Of a stretch of DNA of 64,000 bases, positions 34,854 through 44,153 are shown piece after piece (the stretch's first letter is position 1; the number at the start of each line of letters is the position of its first letter). The stretch spans positions 124,001 to 188,000 of the forward strand of contig NZ_JAHFVL010000001.1 in NCBI RefSeq assembly GCF_018599185.1, read 5' to 3'. The position numbers were made by a program, and so were the translations under genes. Origin of the DNA: Rhodanobacter sp. LX-99. Its GTDB lineage: Bacteria; Pseudomonadota; Gammaproteobacteria; Xanthomonadales; Rhodanobacteraceae. A model generated the notes under the pieces. It saw only the letters and a program-made list of their open reading frames with translations, was not told the origin of the DNA and made no database searches.

Positions 34854-35171
34854 CTAGCTCGCCGTGAGCTTGAGGCCGACGATGCCAATCAGGATCAGCG
34901 CAACGCACAGCAGCCGCGGCAGCGTGGCCGGATCGCCGAACAGCACGATGCCGAGCGCCACCGCACCGACCGCGCCGATGCCGGTCCAGATTGCATACGC
35001 GGTGCCGATCGGCAGCGTTTTCACTGCCATCGCCAACAGCACGATGCTCACTGCCATCGCCGCCAGCGTGCCGACGCTGGGCCACAGCCGGCTGAAGCCG
35101 TCGGTGTACTTGAGACCGATAGCCCACACGATTTCGAACAGGCCGGCCAGCAGCAGATAGATCCACGCCAT
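34854..35171 (-). CDS. sugE: Guanidinium exporter SugE/Gdx (small multidrug resistance family)
   Basis: The 105-residue inner-membrane protein with four helices matches the SugE (Gdx) subgroup rather than Emr[27 protein letters not shown] and [29 protein letters not shown]. Glu13 is the proton and substrate carboxylate. Gdx proteins export guanidinium in exchange for two protons. A guanidine-II-type riboswitch directly upstream strongly supports that role. GAGGAG lies before ATG 35171; an in-frame upstream extension would run through the riboswitch and is rejected. Confidence 0.95.
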   Translation of the reverse strand: MAWIYLLLAGLFEIVWAIGLKYTDGFSRLWPSVGTLAAMAVSIVLLAMAVKTLPIGTAYAIWTGIGAVGAVALGIVLFGDPATLPRLLCVALILIGIVGLKLTAS

Positions 35172-35192
35172 GGGGACGCTCCTCGGTTTGCT

Positions 35193-35239
35193 GCAGGGCC
35201 GTCCCCGCGATGGAAAAGTGCGCGGGGTCGTCCTCGCGC
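35193..35239 (-). promoter_or_regulatory. Guanidine-II (mini-ykkC) riboswitch of sugE
   Basis: Two small hairpins lie in tandem on the minus strand. Hairpin 1 (35239-35220) has GCGCG-A-GG, loop ACGA and CC-C-CGCGC. Hairpin 2 (35208-35193) has GCGGGG, loop ACGG and CCCTGC. The linker is 11 bases. Paired stem-loops with ACGR loops define this class; the loops dock to each other when guanidinium binds. The second hairpin ends about 12 bases before GAGGAG, so control of translation initiation is likely. Confidence 0.88.
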
Positions 35240-35250
35240 CAGCAAGCAAT

Positions 35251-35520
35251 CTATGGCCGCTCGCGCGTTTCGCGGCGTCGCTGGATGCCGCGCACGATAC
35301 CGTAGCTGCCGATCAGCAACCAGGCCACCTGCATAATGAACGCCGACAGGTTGAAGCTGCCGAAAGCCAGCGACAGCATCACGCCGATCGCACCCAGCAC
35401 GTTCATCAGCTGGTAGACCAGACCGCTGCCCTGCAGCTTGCGTTCCTGCAGCAGGAAAAACGCCAGCAGCACCAGCGCCACGCCGAGGTAACCGGCCCAG
35501 TCGTACCAGAAGAAACTCAT
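35251..35520 (-). CDS. Small inner-membrane protein (CBU_0592-like)
   Basis: The 89-residue protein has three hydrophobic segments ([55 protein letters not shown]) and a basic C-terminal tail. It resembles a small widespread membrane family sometimes named after Coxiella CBU_0592; the function is unknown. Its ATG overlaps the rlmB stop by four bases (ATGA), so it is the third gene of an rnr-rlmB operon. It ends 11 bases before the guanidine riboswitch, which is read in the same direction. Confidence 0.8.
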   Translation of the reverse strand: MSFFWYDWAGYLGVALVLLAFFLLQERKLQGSGLVYQLMNVLGAIGVMLSLAFGSFNLSAFIMQVAWLLIGSYGIVRGIQRRRETRERP

Positions 35521-36263
35521 CGTTTTGCACCCCGCTGGCGCAATGCCTCGAACAGCACCACGCCGGTGGCGACGGAAACGTTGAGGCTTTCCATCGACCC
35601 GGGCATCGGGATCTTCGCCACGAAATCGCACAGCTCGCGGGTGAGCCGGCGGATGCCCTCGCCTTCGCTGCCCAGCACCAGCGCCACCGGACCCCTGAAG
35701 TCGACGCCATAGATGGTAGTGTCGGTGTCGCCGGCCAGACCGGTGATCCACACGCCGGCATCCTTCAATTCGCGCAGCGTGCGCGCCAGGTTGGTCACCG
35801 CGATCAGCGGCACCCGGTCGGCGCCGCCGGCCGAGGCGCGACGCACCACCGGGGTCAGTCCGACCGCGCGGTCCTTCGGCACGATCACCGCGGTGACTTT
35901 CGCCGCCGCCGCACTGCGCAGGCAGGCACCAAGGTTGTGCGGGTCAGTGACGCCGTCGAGCACCAGCACCAGCGTATCGCTGCCGTCGCGCTCCAGCAGA
36001 GCGGCCAGGTCGCTTTCATGCGCCGCCGGTGCCGCCTCGTAGCGCGCCGCCACGCCCTGGTGACGCGCCTCGCCAGCCAGCTTGTCCAGCTCGTCGCGCG
36101 GACGGTGCTGCACCGGAATCTTCAGTTTTTTCGCGCGCTCGGCCAGATCCAGCACGCGGGCATTGCGCTGGCCGTTCTCGACCAGCACTTCGCGCACGCG
36201 CTCGGCATCGTTGCTCAACGCACCTTCGACCGGGTTGATCCCGACGATCCAGCTCTCGCTCAT
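35517..36263 (-). CDS. rlmB: 23S rRNA (guanosine-2251-2'-O)-methyltransferase
   Basis: RlmB methylates G2251 in the peptidyl-transferase P loop. The 248-residue SPOUT methyltransferase has an N-terminal substrate-binding domain (WIVGINPVEGAL) and three trefoil-knot motifs: DPHNLGACLRSA, LVLGSEGEGI and IPMPGSMESLNVSVATGVVLFE. It overlaps rnr by four bases, the known rnr-rlmB pairing. Confidence 0.97.
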   Translation of the reverse strand: MSESWIVGINPVEGALSNDAERVREVLVENGQRNARVLDLAERAKKLKIPVQHRPRDELDKLAGEARHQGVAARYEAAPAAHESDLAALLERDGSDTLVLVLDGVTDPHNLGACLRSAAAAKVTAVIVPKDRAVGLTPVVRRASAGGADRVPLIAVTNLARTLRELKDAGVWITGLAGDTDTTIYGVDFRGPVALVLGSEGEGIRRLTRELCDFVAKIPMPGSMESLNVSVATGVVLFEALRQRGAKR

Positions 36264-38953
36264 GGCTTGCCTTTCGGTTTCGGTTTGCGGCCGCCGCGCT
36301 TCTTCGGTGCCGGCCGAGCGGCAGCCGGGGCCGGCCCGCGTTTGGCGGAACCGCCCTTGCGCGGGCGACGGTCGGACGACGGCTCGGCCCGGCGGCCCTG
36401 ATGCTGCCCGCCGGCGTGCTGGCGCGTCGCCGCCGGCTGTGCGCGCGGCGGCGGATTATCGCTCACTGCCGCCTTGCGTGGCGCCGGTGCAGGAGCAGCG
36501 ACTTCGGCTTCCTTGCGGCCGAACGCACGGCCGATCGCCTTGGCGGCGCGCCCTAACATGCCCGGCGCCTTGGTGGTGGCGGCAGCCTTCTTCGGCAACG
36601 AATACCGCTCGCCCGCGGCTGCATAATCGTAGGCCTTGCCGCTGGCGGTCGGCGCCGCGACCGGCGTGCGCGGCGAGACCAGGCGGAAGTCGATCTTGCG
36701 GTCCTCCAGGCTGGCGCGCAGCACCTGGATGCGCACGTGGTCGCCCAGGCGGAACTGCGCGCCGGTGCGCTCGCCCTTCAGCAACTTGCGGATCGCGTCG
36801 AAGTGGTAGTAGTCGTTCATCAGCTGGCTGATGTGCACCAGGCCGGACACCTTCGACTCGTCCAGTTCCACGAACAGGCCGAACGAGGTGACGCCGGTGA
36901 CCACGCCCTCGAACTCGCTGCCGATGTGCTTTTCCATCCACGCGCACTTGAAGCGCTCGTCGACGTCGCGCTCGGCTTCCTCGGCACGGCGCTCGCGTTG
37001 CGAGCAGTGGATCGCCATCGCCGCCATCTCGGCGGGCGTGTAGGCGTAGTCGGTCGGCTTGCGGCCGGTCAGCGCGTAGCGGATCGCACGATGCACCAGC
37101 AGGTCCGGATAACGGCGGATCGGCGAGGTGAAATGCGCATACGCCTGCAGCGACAGGCCGAAGTGACCGCGGTTGTCCGGCTGGTAGGCCGCCATGCTCT
37201 GCGAGCGCAGCAGCACCGACTGGATCAGTTCACGCTCGGGACGGTCGTGCACCATGCGCAGGATCTCGGCGAAATCCGCCGGCGTCACTTCATCCACCGG
37301 CGGCATGCGCAACTTGAACTCGCGCAGGAATTGCTGCAGATCCTCGTATTTCTCCGCCGGCGGCGGTTCGTGCGCGCGGAACAGCGCGGGGATCTTCTTC
37401 TTCTCCAGGAACAGCGCCGCCTGCACGTTGGCGGCGATCATGCATTCCTCGATCAGCTTGTGCGCGTCGTTGCGCTCGGTGGCACCCATCGACTCGACGC
37501 CACCGGTCTGGTCGAGGCGGAATTTCACCTCCGGCGTCTCGAAGTCGATCGCGCCGCGGCGCTTGCGCTGCGCCGCCATCGCCTTGTACAGCGCGTGCAG
37601 GTTCTCCAGCTGCGGCAACACGTCGGCGACTTCGTGCCGAGCGTCAGCGTCGTTCAGGCCCACGGCCTGCCACACCTTGTCGTAGGTGAGCCGCGCGTGC
37701 GACAGCATCACCGCGTCGTAGAACTTCGACTTGGCCACGTTGCCTTCGGCGTCGACCAGCATGTCGCAGACCATGCACAGCCGCTCGACGTTCGGATTCA
37801 GCGAGCAGATGCCGTTGGACAAGGTCTCCGGCAGCATCGGCACCACGAAGCCGGGGAAGTAGGTCGAGGTGCTGCGCTCGTGCGCCTCGCGATCCAGCGC
37901 GTTGCCGGCCCGTACGTAGTGCGAGACGTCGGCGATCGCCACGATCAGGCGCCAGCCGCCGCCACGCTTCGGCTCGGCATACACCGCGTCGTCGAAATCG
38001 CGCGCGTCGGCGCCGTCGATCGTGACCAGCGGCAACTTGCGGATATCGGTACGGCCCTCGCGCTCGGCGGCGGTCACCACCGACTCCACCTGCGCGGCAT
38101 CACGCAGCACCTCGGCCGGCCATTCGTGCGGCAGGTCGTGGCTGGCGATCGCCATTTCCACCACCAGCGACGGCTGCAGGCGTTCGCCCAGCACCGCGCG
38201 GATCTCGCCGATCGGACCACGCTGCAAGGTCGGCGGGTCGGTGATCTCGGCCACCACGATCTGGCCGGAACGCGCGCCCAGCTCGCGGCCGGGCTTGATC
38301 ATCACGTCCTGGTTCAGGCGGCGGTCGTCCGGCGTCACCAGGGTCACGCCATCGTCGATCACCACCCGGCCGACCAGCCGCGGCGAACGCCGCTGCAGCA
38401 CTTCGGCGATCGCACCCTGCCGGCGCCCGCGGCGGTCGATGCCGACCACACTGGCCAGCACGCGGTCGCCGTGCATCACGGCGCGCATCTGCTGCGGCGA
38501 CAGGTACAGGTCGTCGCCGCCCTCGTCCGGACGCAGGAAACCGTAGCCTTCGGCATTGGCCAGCACCACGCCGGCGATCAGGTCGAGTTTCCGCGTCGGC
38601 GCGTAGCCGCCGCGCCGGCCCAGCAACAGCTGGCCGTCGCGCACCATCGCGGCGAGCCGCTTGCGCAGCGCCTCGAGGTCGGTTTCATCGTGGATTTCCA
38701 GCGCCGCGGCGATGCGCGCCTCGGTCAGCAGTTCGCCGCGCTGCTCGAGCAGGTCGAGGATCGCCTCGCGACTGGGAATCGGGCGCGCATAACGCTGCGC
38801 CTCGCGATCGGCGTACGGGTCGCGCACGGCGCCCGCGGCAGCCTTGCTGCGCTTGTCCGGCGCAGCGACGGCTCGCGGCGCCCGACTGGCGGGTTTCTTC
38901 GCGGAGTGCGTGTCGCGGGGATTGCCGGAACGGGGGGGAGTTTTTCTGGTCAC
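36260..38953 (-). CDS. rnr: Ribonuclease R
   Basis: RNase R degrades structured RNA 3' to 5' in RNA quality control. The 897-residue protein has a basic N-terminal region and helix-turn-helix-like domain (about 60-130), cold-shock domains, and an RNB catalytic domain (ITIDGADARDFDDAVYAE with the metal-binding aspartates). An S1 domain follows (GSEFEGVVTGVTSFGLFVELDE), then a long Lys/Arg/Ala/Pro tail (about 765-897). It is longer than E. coli RNase R (813), mainly through the tail. Translation is coupled to rlmB. Confidence 0.97.
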   Translation of the reverse strand: MTRKTPPRSGNPRDTHSAKKPASRAPRAVAAPDKRSKAAAGAVRDPYADREAQRYARPIPSREAILDLLEQRGELLTEARIAAALEIHDETDLEALRKRLAAMVRDGQLLLGRRGGYAPTRKLDLIAGVVLANAEGYGFLRPDEGGDDLYLSPQQMRAVMHGDRVLASVVGIDRRGRRQGAIAEVLQRRSPRLVGRVVIDDGVTLVTPDDRRLNQDVMIKPGRELGARSGQIVVAEITDPPTLQRGPIGEIRAVLGERLQPSLVVEMAIASHDLPHEWPAEVLRDAAQVESVVTAAEREGRTDIRKLPLVTIDGADARDFDDAVYAEPKRGGGWRLIVAIADVSHYVRAGNALDREAHERSTSTYFPGFVVPMLPETLSNGICSLNPNVERLCMVCDMLVDAEGNVAKSKFYDAVMLSHARLTYDKVWQAVGLNDADARHEVADVLPQLENLHALYKAMAAQRKRRGAIDFETPEVKFRLDQTGGVESMGATERNDAHKLIEECMIAANVQAALFLEKKKIPALFRAHEPPPAEKYEDLQQFLREFKLRMPPVDEVTPADFAEILRMVHDRPERELIQSVLLRSQSMAAYQPDNRGHFGLSLQAYAHFTSPIRRYPDLLVHRAIRYALTGRKPTDYAYTPAEMAAMAIHCSQRERRAEEAERDVDERFKCAWMEKHIGSEFEGVVTGVTSFGLFVELDESKVSGLVHISQLMNDYYHFDAIRKLLKGERTGAQFRLGDHVRIQVLRASLEDRKIDFRLVSPRTPVAAPTASGKAYDYAAAGERYSLPKKAAATTKAPGMLGRAAKAIGRAFGRKEAEVAAPAPAPRKAAVSDNPPPRAQPAATRQHAGGQHQGRRAEPSSDRRPRKGGSAKRGPAPAAARPAPKKRGGRKPKPKGKP

Positions 38954-39084
38954 TCAGGGTCCTTGTGATGTTTGCGCCGCGGAGAATGCCACGTCGCAGA
39001 GAATGGATGTGAAAAGTGTTGACAAGCCGTCGGCAGATGCCTAAATTACGCGGCTCACGCAGCTCGCCGAGCGACGTGACACCT

Positions 39085-39171
39085 GCCCAGGTGGCGGAAT
39101 TGGTAGACGCACTAGCTTCAGGTGCTAGCGGGGGCAACTCCGTGGAGGTTCGAGTCCTCTCCTGGGCACCA
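39085..39171 (+). tRNA. tRNA-Leu (CAG)
   Basis: The 87-base class II tRNA has acceptor GCCCAGG/CCTGGGC, discriminator A and an encoded CCA. The stem CTAGC/GCTAG encloses loop TTCAGGT with anticodon CAG at 39119-39121. The long variable arm (GGGGGCAACTCC) is present. Confidence 0.97.
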
Positions 39172-39180
39172 ATTGTAAAC

Positions 39181-39213
39181 GAAGGCCGCCTCTCGAGGCG
39201 GCCTTCGTCTTTT
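39181..39213 (+). terminator. Terminator of tRNA-Leu (CAG)
   Basis: GAAGGCCGCCT and AGGCGGCCTTC form an 11-pair stem with loop CTCG, followed by GTCTTTT. Confidence 0.88.
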
Positions 39214-39252
39214 CAGGGTTTGATTAAAGTCAGGAAGGCCACCTTGGCTTTT

Positions 39253-39366
39253 CCTTCTCCCTGTCGGGAGAAGGTGGCGCGCAGCGACGGATGAGGGTTC
39301 GGTTGTCGCGTCGAGTTCATGCTTCGCCCGAACCCTCACCCCAACCCCTCTCCCGCAGGGAGAGGG
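39253..39366. repeat. Three-hairpin intergenic repeat, copy 2 (inverted)
   Basis: This copy runs opposite to the one at 33954-34092: CCTTCTCCCTGTCGGGAGAAGG, then GGATGAGGGTTCGG...CCGAACCCTCACC, then CCCCTCTCCCGCAGGGAGAGGG. It abuts the stop codon of the VOC gene (39370-39368). It is shorter by about 25 bases through changes in the outer hairpin. Confidence 0.85.
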
Positions 39367-39367
39367 C

Positions 39368-39775
39368 TCAACCCGCCGCCGGTCCCTTCAGCTCGACCAT
39401 GTTGCCCTGCGGGTCGTAAAGATAGATCGACGGGCCTTCGCCCCGGGCCCCATAGCGCGAGCCCAGCTCGCCGATGCGCACGCCGTGCGCCTTGAGGTGT
39501 GCCAGGATCGCCGCCTCGTCGTAGTCCTCCACGCGCAGGCACAGGTGATCCATGTTGTGGCCTTCCCTGCCCAGCGCGGCGCCGCCGTGGCGGCCAAGCT
39601 TGCCGTCGACGGATACCAGGTCGATCAGCGACGCACCGGCGCGCAGTTGCACCAGGCCGATCTCGTCCTGCCGGCGTTCCTCGCGGCAGCCGAGCACCTC
39701 GCAGTAGAAGCGTTGCATGGCCGCGATGTCGATGGCGCGCAACACCACGTGGTCGATTTCGCCGATACGGATCAT
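39368..39775 (-). CDS. VOC-family (glyoxalase/bleomycin-resistance fold) protein
   Basis: The 135-residue protein consists of two beta-alpha-beta-beta-beta units: IDHVVLRAIDIAAMQRFYCEVLG and MDHLCLRVEDYDEAAILAHLKAHGV...IYLYDPQGNMVELKG. Metal ligands of the fold are visible as His9, His residues in the second unit and Glu near the C-terminus. Substrate is unknown; it resembles lactoylglutathione-lyase-like and dioxygenase members. It ends at the repeat element and is divergent from the gcvP leader. Confidence 0.85.
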   Translation of the reverse strand: MIRIGEIDHVVLRAIDIAAMQRFYCEVLGCREERRQDEIGLVQLRAGASLIDLVSVDGKLGRHGGAALGREGHNMDHLCLRVEDYDEAAILAHLKAHGVRIGELGSRYGARGEGPSIYLYDPQGNMVELKGPAAG

Positions 39776-39872
39776 GGGAGCTCCGGCGGGTCGGGGAATG
39801 GGATGTCCGAGCATAACGCGGGAGGTTTCTGAACCACACCCCGGCGAGCCGCAACACGCGCCGCCCGCCCTG

Positions 39873-39878
39873 TATAAT
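39873..39878 (+). promoter_or_regulatory. -10 element ahead of the glycine riboswitch
   Basis: A perfect TATAAT lies 16 bases before the first P1 stem of the riboswitch, so transcription would begin near 39885. No good -35 match is visible. Confidence 0.6.
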
Positions 39879-39893
39879 CGCCGCGGTAAACGC

Positions 39894-40076
39894 ATGGTGG
39901 GAGAAGCGGGCAGCCCTTGACCGGGCACGTGCCGCTGCCGAAGACGCAACGCCCGTAATCGCTCAGGCTCCCATACCATCATGTGCGAACACTCTGGAGA
40001 GACCGGTTGAATCCGGCGCCGAAGGGGCACGAAGCGCAGGCACCGCGCTTCCAAACTCTCAGGCAAAAGGACAGAG
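39894..40076 (+). promoter_or_regulatory. Tandem glycine riboswitch of gcvP
   Basis: Two aptamers follow one another. Aptamer I (39894-39980) is closed by ATGGT/ACCAT with GGGAG/CTCCC and carries GCCGAAGACGCAA and GCTCAGGC. Aptamer II (39993-40076) is closed by CTCTG/CAGAG and carries the classic GCGCCGAAGGGGCA and CTCTCAGGCAAAAGGACAGAG. Glycine binding switches on glycine cleavage in known cases. Aptamer I departs more from consensus than aptamer II. The gcvP start lies 47 bases after aptamer II. Confidence 0.92.
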
Positions 40077-40123
40077 GGGCGCCCCGCGTGCGGCACGGCA
40101 CGCGAGTCTTCGGATGCCCACTC

Positions 40124-42991
40124 ATGAGCCACAACCCCACTCCTTCCCTGCGCGACCTCGAACACCACGGCGCGTTCATCGAACGCCACATCGGTCCGGA
40201 CGACGCCGAGATCGCGCAGATGCTGCGCGTGATCGGCCACGATTCGCTGGAGTCGATGACCGACGCCATCGTCCCCGGCTCGATCAAGTCCGCCGCGCCG
40301 CTGGCGTTGCCGGAGGCGATCACCGAAGAGGAAGCGCTGGCCAAGATCCGCGCGATCGCCGACAAGAACCAGGTGTTCCGCAGCTTCATCGGCCAGGGCT
40401 ACTACGGCACCCTCACGCCGAACGTCATCCTGCGCAACATCCTGGAGAACCCCGCCTGGTACACCGCGTACACGCCGTACCAGGCGGAAATCTCGCAGGG
40501 CCGCATGGAGGCGCTGATCAACTTCCAGACGATGTGCGCCGACCTCACCGGGATGGAGATCGCCAACGCCTCGCTGCTGGACGAAGCCACCGCCGCGGCC
40601 GAGGCGATGACCCTGGCCAAGCGCTCGTGCAAATCGAAGTCGAACGTGTTCTTCGTGTCGAACGGCGTGCACCCGCAGACGCTGGAAGTGGTGCGCACGC
40701 GCGCCGAGCCGCTGGGCATCGAGCTGGTGGTCGGCGCGGACAGCGATGCGGCCGGCACCGACGCGTTCGGCGTGCTGCTGCAGTACCCGGACACCTTCGG
40801 CAGCATCAACGATTACCAGGCGATCGCCGACGCCGTGCACGCGCGCGGCGGCCTGGTCGCGGTCGCCACCGACCTGCTCGCGCTGACCCTGATCGCCGCA
40901 CCCGGCGAATGGGGCGCGGACATCGTGGTGGGCAACTCGCAGCGCTTCGGCGTGCCGTTCGGCTTCGGCGGTCCGCACGCCGCGTTCATGGCCTGCCGCG
41001 ACGCGTACAAGCGCTCGATGCCGGGCCGGCTGATCGGCGTGTCGATCGACACCGAAGGCAAGGCCGCCTACCGCCTCACCCTGCAGACGCGCGAGCAGCA
41101 CATCCGCCGCGAGAAGGCCACCTCCAACATCTGCACCGCGCAGGTGCTGCTGGCGGTGATGGCGAGCATGTACGCGGTCTACCACGGTCCCGCCGGGCTC
41201 GCCCGCATCGCGCGCCGCACGCATCGCCTCGCCGTGATCCTGACCGTCGCGCTGCGTCGGGCCGGCGTGAAGGTGGGCAGCGATTTCTTCGATACGCTGC
41301 ACATCACCGGCATCGATGCCGCCGCTGTCCATGCCAATGCTCGCACTGCCGGCATCAACCTGCGCGAACTGGATGCCGACAGCCTCGGCATCAGCCTGGA
41401 TGAGACCACCACCCGCGCCGATGTCGTCGCACTGGCGGGCTTGTTCGGCGCAGAAGCCAACATCGACGCGCTCGATGCCGAAGTCCACGACGCGCTGCCG
41501 CGCACGCTGCTGCGCCAGAGCGCGTTCCTCACCCACCCGGTGTTCAACACGCACCACAGCGAGCACGAACTGCTGCGCTACATGCGCGCGCTGGCCGACA
41601 AGGACCTGGCGATGGATCGCACCATGATCCCGCTGGGCTCGTGCACCATGAAGCTCAACGCCACCGCCGAGATGATCCCGGTCACCTGGCCGGAGTTCGC
41701 CAACATCCACCCGCTGGCCCCGGCCGCGCAGGCGCAGGGCTACAAGGAACTGATCGACGGCCTGGAAGCGATGCTGGTCGAATGCACCGGCTACGACGCG
41801 GTGAGCCTGCAGCCGAACTCCGGCGCGCAGGGCGAGTACGCCGGCCTGCTGGCGATCCGCGCCTACCACCGCTCGCGCGGCGAAGAGCATCGCGACATCT
41901 GCCTGATCCCCGAATCCGCCCACGGCACCAACCCGGCCTCCGCGCACCTTTGCGGCATGACGGTGGTGGTGACCAAGTGCGACGGCAACGGCAACGTCGA
42001 CGTCGAGGACATCCGCCGCGCCGCCGAGAAGTATTCCGACCGCCTCGCCGCGCTGATGATCACCTATCCGTCCACGCACGGCGTGTTCGAGGAAGACATC
42101 GTGGCGATCTGCGACATCGTCCACCAGCACGGCGGCCAGGTGTATACCGACGGCGCCAACATGAACGCGCTGGTCGGCGTGGCCAAGCCCGGCAAGTGGG
42201 GTTCGGACGTGTCGCACTTGAACCTGCACAAGACCTTCTGCATTCCGCACGGCGGCGGCGGCCCGGGCGTCGGCCCGTGCGCGGTGAAGTCGCATCTCGA
42301 ACCGTTCCTGCCGAGGAAGTTCGGCGAGGAAAGCCCGGTCGGCATGGTTTCGGCGGCCAGCTTCGGCAGCGCCAGCATCCTGCCGATCAGCTGGATGTAC
42401 ATCACCCTGATGGGCCAGCAGGGCCTGCGCAAAGCCACCCAGGTCGCGTTGCTCAACGCCAACTACATCGCCAGGCGGCTGGAGCCGCACTACCCCACCC
42501 TGTACACCGGCCGCAACGGGCTGGTGGCGCACGAGTGCATCCTCGACCTGCGCCCGCTCAAGGACGCCACCGGCATCGGCGCCGAGGACGTGGCGAAGCG
42601 GCTGATCGACTTCGGCTTCCACGCGCCGACGCTGAGCTTTCCGGTGTCCGGCACCTTGATGGTGGAACCGACCGAGAGCGAATCGCGTTACGAGCTGGAC
42701 CGCTTCATCGACGCGATGATCCAGATCCGCGACGAGATCCGCGCGATCGAGGAAGGCAAGCTGGACCGCGAGGACAACCCGCTGAAGAACGCCCCGCACA
42801 CCGCCACCATGGTCAGCGCCAGCGAGTGGACCCACGCCTACCCGCGCGAACTGGCCGCCTTCCCGCTGGCCAGCCTGAAGCTGCAGAAGTACTGGCCGCC
42901 GGTCGCCCGCGTCGACAACGTCTACGGCGACAAACACATCATGTGTGCCTGCATCCCGGTGGATGCGTACAAGGAAGAAGCCGAGGCATAA
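40124..42991 (+). CDS. gcvP: Glycine dehydrogenase (decarboxylating), P-protein
   Basis: GcvP is the PLP-dependent decarboxylase of the glycine cleavage system. The 955-residue protein is full length (E. coli 957). The PLP lysine is in [38 protein letters not shown] and [17 protein letters not shown] are also conserved. gcvT and gcvH are not in the window, so the operon is split from the classical gcvTHP order. The start at ATG 40124 ([25 protein letters not shown]) fits the family; no strong Shine-Dalgarno is seen. Confidence 0.97.
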   Translation: MSHNPTPSLRDLEHHGAFIERHIGPDDAEIAQMLRVIGHDSLESMTDAIVPGSIKSAAPLALPEAITEEEALAKIRAIADKNQVFRSFIGQGYYGTLTPNVILRNILENPAWYTAYTPYQAEISQGRMEALINFQTMCADLTGMEIANASLLDEATAAAEAMTLAKRSCKSKSNVFFVSNGVHPQTLEVVRTRAEPLGIELVVGADSDAAGTDAFGVLLQYPDTFGSINDYQAIADAVHARGGLVAVATDLLALTLIAAPGEWGADIVVGNSQRFGVPFGFGGPHAAFMACRDAYKRSMPGRLIGVSIDTEGKAAYRLTLQTREQHIRREKATSNICTAQVLLAVMASMYAVYHGPAGLARIARRTHRLAVILTVALRRAGVKVGSDFFDTLHITGIDAAAVHANARTAGINLRELDADSLGISLDETTTRADVVALAGLFGAEANIDALDAEVHDALPRTLLRQSAFLTHPVFNTHHSEHELLRYMRALADKDLAMDRTMIPLGSCTMKLNATAEMIPVTWPEFANIHPLAPAAQAQGYKELIDGLEAMLVECTGYDAVSLQPNSGAQGEYAGLLAIRAYHRSRGEEHRDICLIPESAHGTNPASAHLCGMTVVVTKCDGNGNVDVEDIRRAAEKYSDRLAALMITYPSTHGVFEEDIVAICDIVHQHGGQVYTDGANMNALVGVAKPGKWGSDVSHLNLHKTFCIPHGGGGPGVGPCAVKSHLEPFLPRKFGEESPVGMVSAASFGSASILPISWMYITLMGQQGLRKATQVALLNANYIARRLEPHYPTLYTGRNGLVAHECILDLRPLKDATGIGAEDVAKRLIDFGFHAPTLSFPVSGTLMVEPTESESRYELDRFIDAMIQIRDEIRAIEEGKLDREDNPLKNAPHTATMVSASEWTHAYPRELAAFPLASLKLQKYWPPVARVDNVYGDKHIMCACIPVDAYKEEAEA

Positions 42992-43018
42992 ACCGCTTCG
43001 TCGATTCGTACTGAACAG

Positions 43019-43044
43019 AAAAGGCCCCGCATGCGGGGCCTTTT
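43019..43044. terminator. Bidirectional terminator between gcvP and the diguanylate cyclase
   Basis: AAAAGGCCCCGC and GCGGGGCCTTTT form a 12-pair palindrome with loop AT, followed by CTTTC on the plus strand. It serves both convergent genes. Confidence 0.92.
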
Positions 43045-43047
43045 CTT

Positions 43048-43986
43048 TCATCCAACCACGATGCGGTTGCGGCCCTGCTGCTTCGCCTGGTACAGGCGCT
43101 TGTCCACCGCGTCGATGAACGGCCGCAGTTCGTCGTCGTGGCCGGGAATCACGGTGCCCGCACCGATGCTGATCGTCAGCACGGGGCCGATCGGGGAGGG
43201 TTCGTGCGGGATCTGCTCGGCCAGGATCAGGTCGCGGCAGCGTTCGGCCAGCTTGCCTGCGGCGGCCTCGTCGGTTTCCGGCAGCACCAGCACGAACTCC
43301 TCGCCGCCGAAGCGGGCCAGCAGGTCGCGTGCGCGCGTCGCGGCCGAATTCAGGATGCGCGCCACGTGCTTCAGGCAGGCGTCGCCTTCCAGGTGACCGT
43401 AGCGGTCGTTGTACTGCTTGAAATAGTCGATATCCATCATGAGCATCGACAGCGGTTGCCGGTTGCGCCGCGCGTTGCTCCATTCGAGTTCGATGATCGC
43501 GTCGAAGCGCCGCCGGTTGGCGACGCCGGTCAGGCCGTCGCGGAAGGAAAGCTCCTCCATCTCCTTCTGCAGGCTGATCAGCTGCTGCTCGGTGCGCTTG
43601 CGCTCGCTGATGTCGAACATGAAGCCGACCAGCGAGTCGACCGTGCCGTCGGGGTTGCGCACCACGTGCACCACGTCGCGGATCCACACGTAGCGGCCGT
43701 CGCGGGTCAGCGCGCGGTAGTCGGCCTCGTGGTCCACCCCCGCCTGCGATTGCGCCACGCAGAAATCCACTACCCACTCGCGGTCCGCCGGATGCATGCG
43801 GCTGGCCCAGTCGCCCACGCTCTCCCAGCTCGATGGCGCCCAGCCCAGCAGCGCCTCGATCTGCGGCCCGATATAGGCGAACTGCTTGCTGGCCCAGTCG
43901 ATCTTCCACGGAATCGCCCTGGTCGACTCCAGCAGCGTCTTGTAGACGGCGCTGCCCGGCGCCATCCGATTGTCGATATCCACCAT
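43048..43986 (-). CDS. PAS-GGDEF diguanylate cyclase
   Basis: The protein has 312 residues from ATG 43986 (or 339 from GTG 44067; neither has a strong ribosome site). A PAS sensor with PAC tail (about 15-140: WKIDWASKQFAYIGPQIEALLGW ... VGFMFDISERKRTEQQ) is followed by a GGDEF domain. The active motif is GGEEF (LLARFGGEEFVLVLPE), so it should make cyclic di-GMP. There is no membrane segment and no upstream RxxD inhibitory site obvious (ATRARDLLARFGGEEF contains RARD at the right place, which would be an I-site). The signal is unknown. Confidence 0.9.
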   Translation of the reverse strand: MVDIDNRMAPGSAVYKTLLESTRAIPWKIDWASKQFAYIGPQIEALLGWAPSSWESVGDWASRMHPADREWVVDFCVAQSQAGVDHEADYRALTRDGRYVWIRDVVHVVRNPDGTVDSLVGFMFDISERKRTEQQLISLQKEMEELSFRDGLTGVANRRRFDAIIELEWSNARRNRQPLSMLMMDIDYFKQYNDRYGHLEGDACLKHVARILNSAATRARDLLARFGGEEFVLVLPETDEAAAGKLAERCRDLILAEQIPHEPSPIGPVLTISIGAGTVIPGHDDELRPFIDAVDKRLYQAKQQGRNRIVVG

Positions 43987-44153
43987 CTTGCCGATCCCCG
44001 GGAATGTCCTGCCCTGCAGCCGCGCAAAATATATATCAAGCGATCGACGCACGAAGCCGGCCACCACGTGCGTCCGGATAACGCCGACTACCTACCGGCG
44101 GAAAGCCCTCCGGGCGGAGCCTTCCGCTGATGCAGTTTGCAAACCGCCCCCGC

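Noticed and set aside
39368..43909. A 1.5 kb-codon open frame on the minus strand over gcvP
   Set aside because: It runs antisense to gcvP in a GC-rich region where stops are rare; only its last 135 codons (the VOC gene) have family features and a proper start.
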